A DNA stretch of 64,000 nucleotides from Saccharopolyspora gloriosae (GCF_014203325.1 NZ_JACHIV010000001.1:2357501-2421500), one strand, 5' to 3'; shown: positions 1 through 8,444, counted from the stretch's first letter. Numbers and translations are program-made. Notes: generated by a model not told the origin, from the letters alone.

Positions 1-1
1 C

Positions 2-523
2 CTCGAGTTCCGCCCGGCCGCCCCCGCGGAACGGCTCGACTTCGCCCACACCCACGACGTGCGCGCCGCGCTCACCGCCGTGCCCGCCGACGAGGCCGTG
101 TGGACCGTGCCGCTGGGCGTCGCCTCGGCCGTGGACCTCGATCGGGCGGCGGTGCACCTGGATTCGCTGCGCGCCGGTCGCACCGGCCGGGCGCCGCGCC
201 GCCGGGTGTGGATCCAGCCGGAGGACGACGTGCCGCACGTGCGGGACCGGCTGCTGCGGGTGCGCGACGCGGTGGGGCTGCGGCCCACGCAGGTCGTCGT
301 GGCAGAGTCGTTGAGCGCGGGCGTCGCCGACGTCCTGGGCTCGGCGGACCTGCTGCTGTGCTCGCGGGCGCAGGCGGACGAGTTCGCGTTGCACTGGCGT
401 CCGATCGCCGAGCTGCCGCTGGCGCGCGGCTACGACGTCACCGCGGAGGCCGGTCCCGACGCCGACCGGTTGCGCACCGCGTTGTGGCGGGGCATCGCCC
501 GCTGCCTCGGCGCGGACGCCTGA
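2..523 (+). CDS. LysR-type regulator, C-terminal part (5' truncated)
   Basis: The frame is open from the left edge to a TGA at 521-523, so the N-terminus lies outside the window. About 173 residues remain. The pattern fits the end of a LysR effector-binding domain: a strand-rich stretch, a hydrophobic LLLCSR strand where family members have an inspection-type loop, a WRPIAELPLARGYDV segment, and a final amphipathic helix. No helix-turn-helix is visible, as expected for a C-terminal fragment. A serine hydrolase and an MFS carrier follow on the same strand, so it may control them, but that is inference. Another alpha/beta sensor domain cannot be excluded. Confidence 0.55.
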   Translation, partial: LEFRPAAPAERLDFAHTHDVRAALTAVPADEAVWTVPLGVASAVDLDRAAVHLDSLRAGRTGRAPRRRVWIQPEDDVPHVRDRLLRVRDAVGLRPTQVVVAESLSAGVADVLGSADLLLCSRAQADEFALHWRPIAELPLARGYDVTAEAGPDADRLRTALWRGIARCLGADA

Positions 524-780
524 CCGCCCGTCCCTGCCGAGGACTCCTTTCGAGATGATCTTTTGATCGGTCTCTTGTCAGTGGCCGGAGCCGCTGAGCG
601 GTGACCGGCTTGAGCAAGGTGACCATCGGCGGGTTCTCAGCGGCTTCCTCGCGATGACAGCGATTTCGTGGTGTATGGACATACATGAGAAAGCGATCCT
701 GCGGCGGCGGAGCCGCTGAGGTTCCGCTACCCGACCAGCCACGCAGGTCATTCTGAACCGCCCCCGAACCGGAGAACCAG

Positions 781-1683
781 TTGAACGCCGAAGCACTGAT
801 CAGCGATCTCGTCGCCGAACTCGACGACGGGGGCCTGCGCGGCTCGTTCCTGGTGCGCGACCTGCGTTCCGGGCGGGAGATCGGCATCGAACCGGACGTC
901 GCCCACCCCGTCGCCTCGCTGATCAAGATCCCGCTGGCCGCCGCCACCGCGGAGCGCATCCGCCGCGGCGAGCTCGACGGCGCCACCGAACTGCTGGTGC
1001 TGCCCGGCCAGGTCACCACCCCCGGGCCGACCGGGCTGAGCCGGTTCCGGCATCCGGCGCGGGTGGCGGTCGACGACCTGATGTACCTGGCGATGGCGCT
1101 GTCCGACAACGTCGCGGCCGACTCGCTGTTCGCGATCACCCCGCCCGCGGAGGTCACCCGGATGCTGCGGGACTGGGGGCTGCGCGGCATCACCGCGCGG
1201 CACCGCGTCGGTGACCTCAGCGAGACGCCCGCGGAGCGCTTCGACGACGCGGACGTGCACCTGGCGCACTCGCTGGCGATCGGCGCCGCCACCGCCGGGC
1301 GCGGGCACCCGATCGCGCAGCTCGACGTGACCCGCGCGAATTCAGGTTCGGCGCGCGATTTCGTGAACCTGCTGCAGGCGCTGTGGACGCCGTCGTCGAT
1401 CGACGGCGGTGTCGCCGAGCGGGTGCGGGAGCTCATGGGCGCCAACCTGATCCGGCACCGGCTCGCGCCGGACTTCAGCTCCGACGCCACGTCGTGGTCG
1501 TCGAAGACGGGGACGGTGCTGAACCTGCGCCACGAGGTCGGCGTCGTCGAGCACGCGGGCGGCGGGGTGTTCGCCGTCGCGGCGCTCACCGAGTCGCGAG
1601 TGCCCGCCGCGACGCAGCCGGAAGCCGAAGCGCTCATGGCGCGCGTCGCCCGCGTGCTGCACGACCGGTTGCGCACCGGCTGA
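781..1683 (+). CDS. Class A beta-lactamase-like serine hydrolase
   Basis: A 300-residue protein starting with TTG at 781, with GGAG about 8 nt upstream. It carries all three penicillin-recognising motifs: SxxK as SLIK (Ser46, Lys49), SDN at 108-110 and KTG at 242-244. These are the acylated serine and its helpers in class A beta-lactamases and related hydrolases. No Sec or Tat signal peptide is visible (the N-terminus is MNAEALISDLV and acidic), so it may be cytosolic or start further upstream. It lies between a LysR-type regulator and an MFS transporter on the same strand. True beta-lactam hydrolysis is only one possibility; an esterase or peptidase role is equally open. Confidence 0.8.
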   Translation: MNAEALISDLVAELDDGGLRGSFLVRDLRSGREIGIEPDVAHPVASLIKIPLAAATAERIRRGELDGATELLVLPGQVTTPGPTGLSRFRHPARVAVDDLMYLAMALSDNVAADSLFAITPPAEVTRMLRDWGLRGITARHRVGDLSETPAERFDDADVHLAHSLAIGAATAGRGHPIAQLDVTRANSGSARDFVNLLQALWTPSSIDGGVAERVRELMGANLIRHRLAPDFSSDATSWSSKTGTVLNLRHEVGVVEHAGGGVFAVAALTESRVPAATQPEAEALMARVARVLHDRLRTG

Positions 1684-1821
1684 CGCGGCGGTCGCGCGCG
1701 GCGGACTCCGATCAAGTCAATTCGGGTATCGAACGGTACCGATTCGGGTTTGGACGCGCGGTGATCACCGCTCCTACGGTGAGGCGCGTCCGGTGCCGGG
1801 CCGCGACCGAAGGAGTGACCG

Positions 1822-3147
1822 ATGTCGTTCACGCCCGATCAGCACGATTCCGCGCTGAACGCCGCCATCGGCAAGATCTTCCGGCGGATCGTCCCGCTGT
1901 TCGTGATCATGCTGATCTGCAACCAGCTCAACCGCTCCAACATCGGCTACGCGGAGAGCCACCTGGAAGCCGACGTCGGCATCGGTGCCGCCGCCTACGG
2001 ATTCGGCGCCGGGTTGTTCTTCATCGCCTACGCGCTGTTCGAGCTGCCCAGCAACGTGCTGATGGAGCGCTTCGGCGCGAAGATCTGGCTCACCCGGATC
2101 ATGGTCAGCTGGGGGCTGGTGTCGGCGGCGATGGCGCTGGTCTCCAGCCCGGAGATGTTCTACGTGCTGCGTTTCCTGCTCGGCGCGGCCGAAGCCGGCT
2201 TCTTCCCCGCGGTGCTGTTCTACTTCACCCGCTGGTTGCCGGATTCGCACCGGGGCCGGGCGACCGCGCTGTTCGTCGCGGGTTCGTCGATCGCCGCCGC
2301 CATCTCGGGTCCGCTGTCGGGCCCGCTGCTGTCGATGGACGGGCTGCTGGGCGCGCACGGCTGGCAGTGGATGTTCGGGCTGGAAGGCGCGCTGTCGGTC
2401 GTCGTCGGCATCATCGCGTTCTTCTTCCTCGACGCCCAGGTCCGCGACGCGCGCTGGCTCACCGACGGCGAGAAGGACGCGCTGACGAACCGGATCGCCG
2501 CCGAGGACGCGGTGAAGTCCTCCGGTGATCGCGGCGGTTCGCGCTGGCGGCTGCTGGCGCAGCCGAAGCTGCTGCTGTTCTGCTGGATCTACTTCGCCAT
2601 CCAGTTGTCCATCTACGCCAACACGTTCTGGTTGCCCTCGATCGTGCGGCGCATCGACGGGACCGACGACGTCACGGTCGGACTGCTGTCCTCCTTGCCG
2701 TGGATCTGCGCGATCATCGCGATGTACCTGGCGGGCCGCGCCGGGGACCGGATGGGCGATCGGCGCCCGCTGCTGATCATCGCGCTGCTCACCGCGGCGG
2801 TCGGGACCTGGCTGGCGGCGGTCGTGTCGCCGTGGCCCGCGCTGGTGTTCCTGTGCCTGGCCGCGATGGGCTTCAAGAGCGCCAGCCCGCTGTTCTGGTC
2901 CATCCCGCAGCAGACCTTGAGCCCGCGCATCGTCGCCCCCGCCATCGCCGTGATCAACTCGCTGGGCAACCTGGGCGGTTTCGTCGCCCCGTTCGGCTTC
3001 GGCGTCCTCAAGGAGCAGACCGGCACCGTCACCTACGGCCTCTACGCCCTGGCCTTCGCCTCGTTGCTGGCGGCGGCATCGGTACTGGTCATGCGGAGCG
3101 GAAAGGCAAGGCCCGCAGCGGAGACGAACGAGCCCGCGGCGCGGTGA
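1822..3147 (+). CDS. MFS transporter, anion:cation symporter (ACS) type
   Basis: A 441-residue membrane protein with about 12 hydrophobic helices and a hydrophilic central loop (around residues 205-245). AAGGAG lies just before the ATG at 1822. The N-terminus has the NRSNIGYAE segment after TM1 and a GFGAGLFFIAYALFELPSN stretch in TM2-3, typical of the ACS group that moves organic anions (phthalate, hexuronate, tartrate). It probably imports a small carboxylate by proton symport; the substrate is unknown. The gene lies 138 bp after the serine hydrolase and converges on the oxygenase gene 49 bp downstream. Confidence 0.85.
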   Translation: MSFTPDQHDSALNAAIGKIFRRIVPLFVIMLICNQLNRSNIGYAESHLEADVGIGAAAYGFGAGLFFIAYALFELPSNVLMERFGAKIWLTRIMVSWGLVSAAMALVSSPEMFYVLRFLLGAAEAGFFPAVLFYFTRWLPDSHRGRATALFVAGSSIAAAISGPLSGPLLSMDGLLGAHGWQWMFGLEGALSVVVGIIAFFFLDAQVRDARWLTDGEKDALTNRIAAEDAVKSSGDRGGSRWRLLAQPKLLLFCWIYFAIQLSIYANTFWLPSIVRRIDGTDDVTVGLLSSLPWICAIIAMYLAGRAGDRMGDRRPLLIIALLTAAVGTWLAAVVSPWPALVFLCLAAMGFKSASPLFWSIPQQTLSPRIVAPAIAVINSLGNLGGFVAPFGFGVLKEQTGTVTYGLYALAFASLLAAASVLVMRSGKARPAAETNEPAAR

Positions 3148-3196
3148 GGAAGCCACTTGCCGAGCGACCACCCGGGCGAACCGAGCAGCGCAGCGA

Positions 3197-4432
3197 TCAC
3201 CCCGGCAGCGCGCCGATCTCCGGGCTGTCGGGGCCGAAGGTGCGGCGCAGGTCCCGCTGCGCGAAGCGGTCGCCGGCGCGTTCCAGGTAGCGGCGTCCGC
3301 GGCGGCTGCGGGCGATCAGCCCGGACCGCACGAGGTTCGTCGCGACGATCGGCGGGATCGCCCAGATCGGCGTCACCGGCAGCTCCAGGTCGCGCAGGTC
3401 CCGCTTGCCGAGGAAGTACCGCAGCATGCTCAGCAGCCGCAGCCGCGCGTACGGTCCGGCGATCGCGCCGAACCGGCCGTGGTCCAGGTTGCGCTTGCCT
3501 TCGACCAGCGCTCCGGACAACGCCGCGCCCGCCGGCGTGACGTCGTCCTGCACGCGCAGGATGTGGTAGTTGAAGCGGTTTTGCTCGCGTTCGGTGTCGA
3601 ACAGGCAGTCCTCGTCGACGCCCATCAACCAACCCACGTACTTCCACGCGTGCATCACCGCGCGCGACTCCGCGGGCGTCACGATCCAGCCGAGCGCGCG
3701 CACCCCGAGCAGCAGGGTGCTGTTGAACAGGCCGAGCGTGGAGGCCTGATCGGCCTGGTTGATCGGCAGTCCCCACCGCTGCGCGTCCCACCGGCCGTTC
3801 GTCTCGAAGCGGTGGTTGATCAGCGCGTGCATCGCCCGCACGTGCACGGTGAGCTTGAAGCCCTCGCCGTCGCGGCGCATCCCGCCCGGCCGGCTGATGG
3901 CCAGCGCCCACTTCTTCGTCTCACCGAGCCTGCGCATCGCGGTGGAGCCGGTCAGCCCACCGGTGGCCACCAGCAGATCCGCGGGCCCGCCGAACCGATA
4001 ACCGCCGATCAGCGACAGCTGCAGCAGCACGTCGTCCACGCTGCGGCCCATCCGGCGGATCGTGCGCGCTCCGCGCTCCACCTCGTCGAAGTCGACCCAG
4101 TCCGGAACCTCGTCCACCACCGCGAAGAACTCGCGCAGCGGCTCCGGCGCGTCCGGCACCGAGTCGATGCCGTGCTCCAGCGCCTCCCCGAACCGGGCCA
4201 TCGTCACGCGCTCCGCGTCCGGCCGATCCCGGCCCATCGCGCGCACCAGCCGCGCGCCGACCTCGTCGCGGGTGGACATCTTGCGCCCGATCCGGTCCAC
4301 CAGTTCCTCGTCGAGCTCCTTCACCCCGGCCGCCAGGCGCAGGACGCGCCCGATGCGCTCGGAGCGCTCCGGCGCCCCGCGGAACCGGGTGGGGTACGCG
4401 GTCTCGGAAGGGCGTTGCGCCACGGAGGTCAT
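3197..4432 (-). CDS. MpaB/Lcp-type oxygenase (DUF2236)
   Basis: A 411-residue protein of the family that includes fungal MpaB oxygenase and latex-clearing protein, in which a b-type heme supports oxidative cleavage of isoprenoid chains. Recognisable parts are the ETKKWALAI segment, the KLTVHVRAMHALINHR helix with candidate heme-ligand and distal His/Arg residues, and a GWLMGVDEDCLFD segment. There is no signal peptide, unlike secreted Lcp, so a cytosolic or membrane-associated lipid substrate is likely. ATG at 4432 is chosen because family homology begins soon after; an in-frame ATG at 4459 would add 9 residues, and neither has a clear Shine-Dalgarno site. It is divergent from a TetR gene that is the likely regulator. 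Confidence 0.75.
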   Translation of the reverse strand: MTSVAQRPSETAYPTRFRGAPERSERIGRVLRLAAGVKELDEELVDRIGRKMSTRDEVGARLVRAMGRDRPDAERVTMARFGEALEHGIDSVPDAPEPLREFFAVVDEVPDWVDFDEVERGARTIRRMGRSVDDVLLQLSLIGGYRFGGPADLLVATGGLTGSTAMRRLGETKKWALAISRPGGMRRDGEGFKLTVHVRAMHALINHRFETNGRWDAQRWGLPINQADQASTLGLFNSTLLLGVRALGWIVTPAESRAVMHAWKYVGWLMGVDEDCLFDTEREQNRFNYHILRVQDDVTPAGAALSGALVEGKRNLDHGRFGAIAGPYARLRLLSMLRYFLGKRDLRDLELPVTPIWAIPPIVATNLVRSGLIARSRRGRRYLERAGDRFAQRDLRRTFGPDSPEIGALPG

Positions 4433-4692
4433 GTGAACGATGCTGACACGAAGATTCATTCGCGTTCAATTCGCTTTTGCGGGATCGGGGAGGGCTTTTC
4501 GGTGTCCGGGTGGCGGAATCCCAGCTGCTCGCTCGCTGCGGGATCTTCTCGCGAGCGGCTCTCCTACGGGGGAAGAAGCCGTCCTCCCGAGGAAATGGCG
4601 GAGACACCGCCGGTGGCCGGTTCGCTGCGGCGGTCGGTCGCCGCCGAGAGGACGGGGCTCAACGCGCGGTGGCTATTCGTCGAGGAGTGGTC

Positions 4693-5334
4693 GTGACGTC
4701 GCGTGCTCGGCGGCCGGTGCGCCGCGAACCCCGGCAGGAGCGGTCCCGCGCGATGGTCGAGCGAATCCTCGACGCGGGTCACGCGGTCCTGCTGGAGCAC
4801 GGCTACGACCGGGCGAGCACCAGCCGCATCGCCGCCGCCGCGGAGATCAGCCCCGGCTCGCTGTACCAGTACTTCCCGGACAAGCACGTGCTGCTGGCCC
4901 AGGTCATCGACCGCTCCACCGATCGGATGCACGCTCGCATTTCGAGCGCGTTCGTCGGCAACCTCGCGGGCGGATCGCTGACGGGCGCGGTGCGCGGCAA
5001 CGTGCTCGCGCTGCTCGACGCGTTCGAGGAGAACGCGGGCCTGGTGCGGGTGCTCCACGAGCAGCTGCCGCCCGCCGCCGACACCCGGCGGGGCGACTTC
5101 AAGCAGCGCATCGACGAGCTGGTGACGACCACGCTGCTGCTGCACGACGGCGGGCGCGGCGGCCGGGTGGACGCGGTCGCGTGGGTGCTGGTGCGCACCG
5201 TGGAGTACCTGACGATCAGCTACGTCCTGGACCGCCCGCGCATCGACCGCGACACCGTCGTCGACGAGATCACCGGCCTGCTCACCGGCTACCTCGCCGA
5301 CCGGATCGGCGCCCGGCGGCCCGGAACCGGGTGA
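4693..5334 (+). CDS. TetR/AcrR-family regulator
   Basis: A 213-residue repressor-type protein. GTG at 4693 is preferred because GAGGAG lies 5-6 nt upstream and the DNA-binding helices start shortly after; the same frame is open further upstream but without typical protein character. The N-terminal HTH runs through the segment ending STSRIAAAAEISPGSLYQYF, the classic TetR signature, followed by DKHVLLAQVID. The C-terminal half is an all-helical ligand pocket. The 260-bp divergent spacer with the MpaB-type oxygenase suggests it represses that gene and perhaps itself. The inducer is unknown. Confidence 0.85.
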   Translation: MTSRARRPVRREPRQERSRAMVERILDAGHAVLLEHGYDRASTSRIAAAAEISPGSLYQYFPDKHVLLAQVIDRSTDRMHARISSAFVGNLAGGSLTGAVRGNVLALLDAFEENAGLVRVLHEQLPPAADTRRGDFKQRIDELVTTTLLLHDGGRGGRVDAVAWVLVRTVEYLTISYVLDRPRIDRDTVVDEITGLLTGYLADRIGARRPGTG

Positions 5335-5401
5335 GCGGGCGACGTCAAGCCGCACGGCTCCCGGATGTCCCCGCACCGCACGGGATCCGCCGCGCCCGAA
5401 C

Positions 5402-5827
5402 TCACTCGACGGCGCGCGGGTCGACCGACAGCAACGGCCGGAACGAGGCGATGTTCGCGTCCTCGCCCACCGCGCGCCCCTCCGCTTCCACCCACGCGTG
5501 CGCGCCGAACGGCGCCGTGCGCGCCCCCACCCGCCAGCTCGGCCACTGGCCGCGCATCCGGCTCAGCAGCGCGGTCGCGATCGAGCGCGGCAGGCATCCC
5601 TTGCCCGCGCAGGTCACGCTGATCGCCACGACCGCCCGCCTGGCCGCCAGCACCTGATCGTGCTCGGCGGGCCGCGCCCGGCCCCGCACCGCCACGAGCA
5701 CCGCCCTGATCCGCCGCGGTGGCAGCCGCGACAACCCCAGCGCGAGCACGACGGCGAGGCGGGCGGCGAGCCGGATCCGCAGCGGGGCGCGGTCGTCGTG
5801 GCGGAACAACGTCTCGGGTGTGCTCAT
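5402..5827 (-). CDS. Lasso peptide leader peptidase B2 (transglutaminase-like)
   Basis: A 141-residue protein with the fold of the B2 half of lasso B proteins, a cysteine protease that cuts the leader off the precursor. The expected triad is visible: Cys78 in GKGCLPRS, His110 in GAHAWVE and Asp123 in GEDANIASF. A hydrophobic N-terminal helix (around residues 17-33) precedes the catalytic part, as is usual. The start codon overlaps the B1 stop by 4 bp (ATGA at 5824-5827), so translation is coupled and the two proteins should act as a complex. It is the last gene of the lasso operon and converges on the TetR gene. Confidence 0.9.
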   Translation of the reverse strand: MSTPETLFRHDDRAPLRIRLAARLAVVLALGLSRLPPRRIRAVLVAVRGRARPAEHDQVLAARRAVVAISVTCAGKGCLPRSIATALLSRMRGQWPSWRVGARTAPFGAHAWVEAEGRAVGEDANIASFRPLLSVDPRAVE

Positions 5828-6093
5828 GAGCGCACCGCCAGCTTCGCTGCCGTCAGCTGCTCCGCCAGCTCGTGCACGTCCGCCAGCACCTGCGCGGGGT
5901 CCACCTCGCCGGGCGGGCACTCGGCGACGAGCGCGGTCGCGACGTCCTGCTCGCAGGCTCCGTCGAGCAGCATCCGCACCGTGGTCGCGGCCGTGCGGTT
6001 GAGCTGCCAGTACTCCCCGGAGCGCTGGTCGAGAAGCACGCCGCCGTCGTCGGTGCCGACCAGGGAGACGTCCCGGTGCAGGCGCACGGTCAT
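5824..6093 (-). CDS. Lasso peptide B1 protein (PqqD-like RRE)
   Basis: An 89-residue protein matching the PqqD-like RiPP recognition element that binds the precursor leader and presents it to B2 and C. Features are the LHRDVSLVGTDDGGVLLDQRSG strand pair, the YWQLNRTAATTVRMLLDG segment and a C-terminal helix bundle. It overlaps the cyclase gene by 4 bp upstream (6090-6093) and B2 by 4 bp downstream, a tightly coupled C-B1-B2 unit typical of actinobacterial lasso loci. In the sister family the groove between the third strand and third helix binds the Tyr/Pro leader motif, which is present in the precursor at 8018-8134. Confidence 0.9.
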   Translation of the reverse strand: MTVRLHRDVSLVGTDDGGVLLDQRSGEYWQLNRTAATTVRMLLDGACEQDVATALVAECPPGEVDPAQVLADVHELAEQLTAAKLAVRS

Positions 6094-7928
6094 GAGGTCA
6101 CCTCGGTGCGTTCGGCGAGCACCCGGGGCGCGGTCCGCTCGTCGAGATCGCGCAGCCAGCGCTCGCAGCTGAACGTCATGGACATCGCGTACGGGGTGAA
6201 CAGGCGCAGCTGGAAACCGGTGCACACGGCGCGCAACCTGCTCTCGTCGATCAGGCCCAGCCCCGCGAGGCGCGAGTCCTCGCACAGCTCGGTCAGCGCG
6301 GCCACGTTCCGGCGGATCCCGGCGTGCTCCAGGTTGGAACCCTCCGCCTTGGTGACCCGCCGCAACGAGCGGTCCGGCACGATCCCGCGCATCGCCTCGG
6401 TCAGCAGCGGCTTGTAGCGCCACGGGGAACGACGCTCGTAGGGGCGGGCGGCGACGCACGCGGCGATGACCGCGTCGTCCAGGTACGGCGAGCTGAGCCG
6501 GATCCCTTCGGCGGCGTACACCGGCACGGTGCCGCGCACCAGGTTCGCGCACAGCCGGATGCCCCACATCGTGTGGTGCTCGGTCCAGCCGACGTCGTGG
6601 CGGCCCGCGGCGTCGGCCTCCTCGACGAGCAGTTCCCGCACCGCCTCCACCGCGTCCCGGGTCGCCCACGGCGGTAGTTGCAGCAGCGCCGAAGCCCCTT
6701 CGTCGTCCAGCGGGGAGGCGATCACGCGGCGCGCGCGGTCGGCCAGCCAAGCCGGGTAGGTGCGGCGCTGCTCCCACGCCATGCGGGCGATGTCGGCCCA
6801 CGTCCAGTGCTCCAGCGCGCGGTATCCGCGCAACTGGGAGAACGCGGTCCACGGCCGGGTGTGCATGAAGTCGAACACGCCGGACGACCCGCCGGGCAGC
6901 ACTTCGTCCCCGCCGTCCCCGGTGAGGTGCAGCTCCGTCCCGGTATCGCCGAGGTGCGCCGCGAGCGCCCGGTACATCGTGCGGTCCTCGATGCCGGGGA
7001 ACGGTTCCTCCCCGGCGGGCCCGGCGCGCAGCAGGTCGTCGTAGGGCGTGGGCAGGTCGGCGAACGCGAATTGCAGGCGGCGCACACCGGGAAGGGCTTC
7101 GGCGGCGAGGTCCGCCCAGTGCGGGTCGTCGTCGCCGACGTCGGTGGCCAACGTGGTGAGCGTCGTCAGCGGTCGTCCGCCCTGGGCGGCGAGGAAGCAC
7201 AACGTCGTCGAGTCGAGGCCGCCGGAGAGGTCGCTGCTCACGGTCAGCCCGGAGTCCACCCGCGCCCGCACCGCGTGGTCGAGCGCCACGCGCAGCCGTG
7301 CCGCCGCGTCCCGCAGCGGAACGTCGTCGGGAGGCGGGCTCCACCGCCGGTGCACCTGCGCCCGCCCCTGCTCGTCCAGCACGAGGCAGCCGTCCTCGTC
7401 GACCGCGTGCAACCCCTGCCACAGCGGGGTGTTCACCGTGTGCAGCGCGACTTCGGAGAGCAGCAGCCGCAGCAGCAGCCGCCGCGGGTCCACGTCCGCT
7501 CCGGTGATCGCGCCGAGCACGTCGGCGCGGGTGGCGGCCACGGTGATGCCGCCGACCCGGGCGTGCACCAGCCTGCGCAGCCCGGACAGGGTTCCTTGAG
7601 CGCGCACCACGCCGCGCACCGACGCCAGCAGGTGGTAGCAGCCCGCCTGCTCGAACGCCGTCCCGTCGAGGTCCGCGACCGAACGGGTGCGGTCGGCGAT
7701 CCGGCTCAGCACTTCGGGGTCCGCGGCGCACGAGCCGAGCGCGGCGACCTTCGTATGGCCTGCCACGCCGACCCGCAGGTCCGCCGCACCCCAGTCGCCG
7801 ACCAGCCAGGGACGTCCGGACGGGTGGTCGACGCGGTGCGCGCCGCCCAGCTCGTCCGCGATCGGGGCGGACGACGGGTGGTCCGGCAGGACGACGAGCC
7901 ACTCGCCCGCGCGGTTGAAACGGTTCAT
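6090..7928 (-). CDS. Lasso cyclase C (asparagine synthetase-like macrolactam synthetase)
   Basis: A 612-residue AsnB homologue. The PP-loop SGGLDST at 235-241 binds ATP, and a LTGDGGDEVLPGG segment follows around residue 355. The N-terminal domain lacks the Cys2 glutaminase nucleophile, as expected of lasso cyclases, which use the core's own amine. The enzyme adenylates the side-chain carboxylate of a core Asp/Glu and joins it to the core N-terminus; here the only acidic residue of the precursor is core Asp8. GGAGG lies about 8 nt before the ATG. It follows the precursor gene after an 89-bp spacer that contains a perfect 12-bp hairpin. Confidence 0.9.
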   Translation of the reverse strand: MNRFNRAGEWLVVLPDHPSSAPIADELGGAHRVDHPSGRPWLVGDWGAADLRVGVAGHTKVAALGSCAADPEVLSRIADRTRSVADLDGTAFEQAGCYHLLASVRGVVRAQGTLSGLRRLVHARVGGITVAATRADVLGAITGADVDPRRLLLRLLLSEVALHTVNTPLWQGLHAVDEDGCLVLDEQGRAQVHRRWSPPPDDVPLRDAAARLRVALDHAVRARVDSGLTVSSDLSGGLDSTTLCFLAAQGGRPLTTLTTLATDVGDDDPHWADLAAEALPGVRRLQFAFADLPTPYDDLLRAGPAGEEPFPGIEDRTMYRALAAHLGDTGTELHLTGDGGDEVLPGGSSGVFDFMHTRPWTAFSQLRGYRALEHWTWADIARMAWEQRRTYPAWLADRARRVIASPLDDEGASALLQLPPWATRDAVEAVRELLVEEADAAGRHDVGWTEHHTMWGIRLCANLVRGTVPVYAAEGIRLSSPYLDDAVIAACVAARPYERRSPWRYKPLLTEAMRGIVPDRSLRRVTKAEGSNLEHAGIRRNVAALTELCEDSRLAGLGLIDESRLRAVCTGFQLRLFTPYAMSMTFSCERWLRDLDERTAPRVLAERTEVTS

Positions 7929-7964
7929 GGAAGAGGCCTCCAGCCGGGAACGGGCGAGCGATTG

Positions 7965-7994
7965 GCGCGAGCCACGGTGGCCCGTGGCTCGCGC
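7965..7994 (-). terminator. Hairpin between lasso precursor and cyclase genes
   Basis: A perfect 12-bp stem (7965-7976 with 7983-7994) and a 6-nt loop (7977-7982). It lies 24 bp after the precursor stop and 36 bp before the cyclase start. With no T-run it is unlikely to be a strong terminator. It probably stabilises the short precursor mRNA or lets only part of transcription continue, giving more substrate than enzyme; this role is inferred from position. Confidence 0.6.
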
Positions 7995-8017
7995 TCCTGT
8001 CCGCGGTGCTCGGTGGC

Positions 8018-8134
8018 TCAGAGCAGGATGTGCCGGGGGCGACGGCGCCCGGCCTTGTCCTTCTTCGCCGGCCGGCTGTGCTGGGTCAGCTTCTGGAAGC
8101 CGCCGACCTTGAGGATGCTGGGCTTGGAATACAT
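8018..8134 (-). CDS. Lasso peptide precursor A (38 aa)
   Basis: This gene encodes 38 residues. AAGGAG lies 6 nt before the ATG at 8134. The leader carries the actinobacterial recognition pattern in correct register: Tyr2, Pro5, Ile7, Gly11, Phe13 and Thr17, the Thr taking the conserved penultimate (-2) place. This puts cleavage after Gln18 and gives a 20-residue core HSRPAKKDKAGRRRPRHILL. Asp8 of the core is the only acidic residue of the whole precursor, so an 8-residue ring (His1 amine to Asp8 side chain) is the only ring the C enzyme could close from that start. The tail has GRRRPR and ends in ILL. His at position 1 and the high positive charge are unusual. No Cys is present, so this would be a class II lasso peptide. 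Confidence 0.88.
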   Translation of the reverse strand: MYSKPSILKVGGFQKLTQHSRPAKKDKAGRRRPRHILL

Positions 8135-8178
8135 GGCCACTCCTTGGAATCGGTGGTGCCCTGTTCTCATTTCCCTAG

Positions 8179-8192
8179 ACGCTGATCAGCGT
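8179..8192. promoter_or_regulatory. 14-bp perfect palindrome upstream of lasso precursor
   Basis: ACGCTGATCAGCGT is a perfect dyad 45 bp before the precursor ATG, in the 365-bp gap that should hold the precursor promoter. Its length and symmetry fit a dimeric HTH regulator such as the LuxR-type protein at 10328-11029. No firm -10/-35 pair could be assigned around it. Confidence 0.4.
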
Positions 8193-8444
8193 AATGATGA
8201 TGCTATCCGGGGTGTGGCCGGCAATCCATGTCGAGCCGGGATTCCGGCTGCCTTTCCGCGGTCGGAAAGTGTCGTTCGCGATGGCGCGAAAGGCGCACTT
8301 CGATGGCACGTACGTGCAGGTGGTGGCCGTTTCCATGGCGGATTCGTGACGTGTCGTCAGGTATGTTCGACAGGATTCTGGAAGTAATCGCGTCGATTCC
8401 GGTGATTCATCGTGATCGTGGGTCGTTACCCTTTTTCGGGCGTG

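Noticed and set aside
438-1832. 464-codon minus-strand frame covering the serine hydrolase
   Set aside because: The plus strand encodes a complete serine hydrolase with all three motifs; the reverse frame is Ser/Arg-rich and featureless.
5824-7902. 692-codon frame joining cyclase antisense-like sequence to B1
   Set aside because: Only its last 89 codons are the real B1 gene. The upstream part is out of frame with the cyclase, whose own frame has all AsnB motifs.
6090-7928. A true asparagine synthetase
   Set aside because: It lacks Cys2 and the glutaminase loop and sits with lasso B1, B2 and a precursor, so it is a lasso cyclase.
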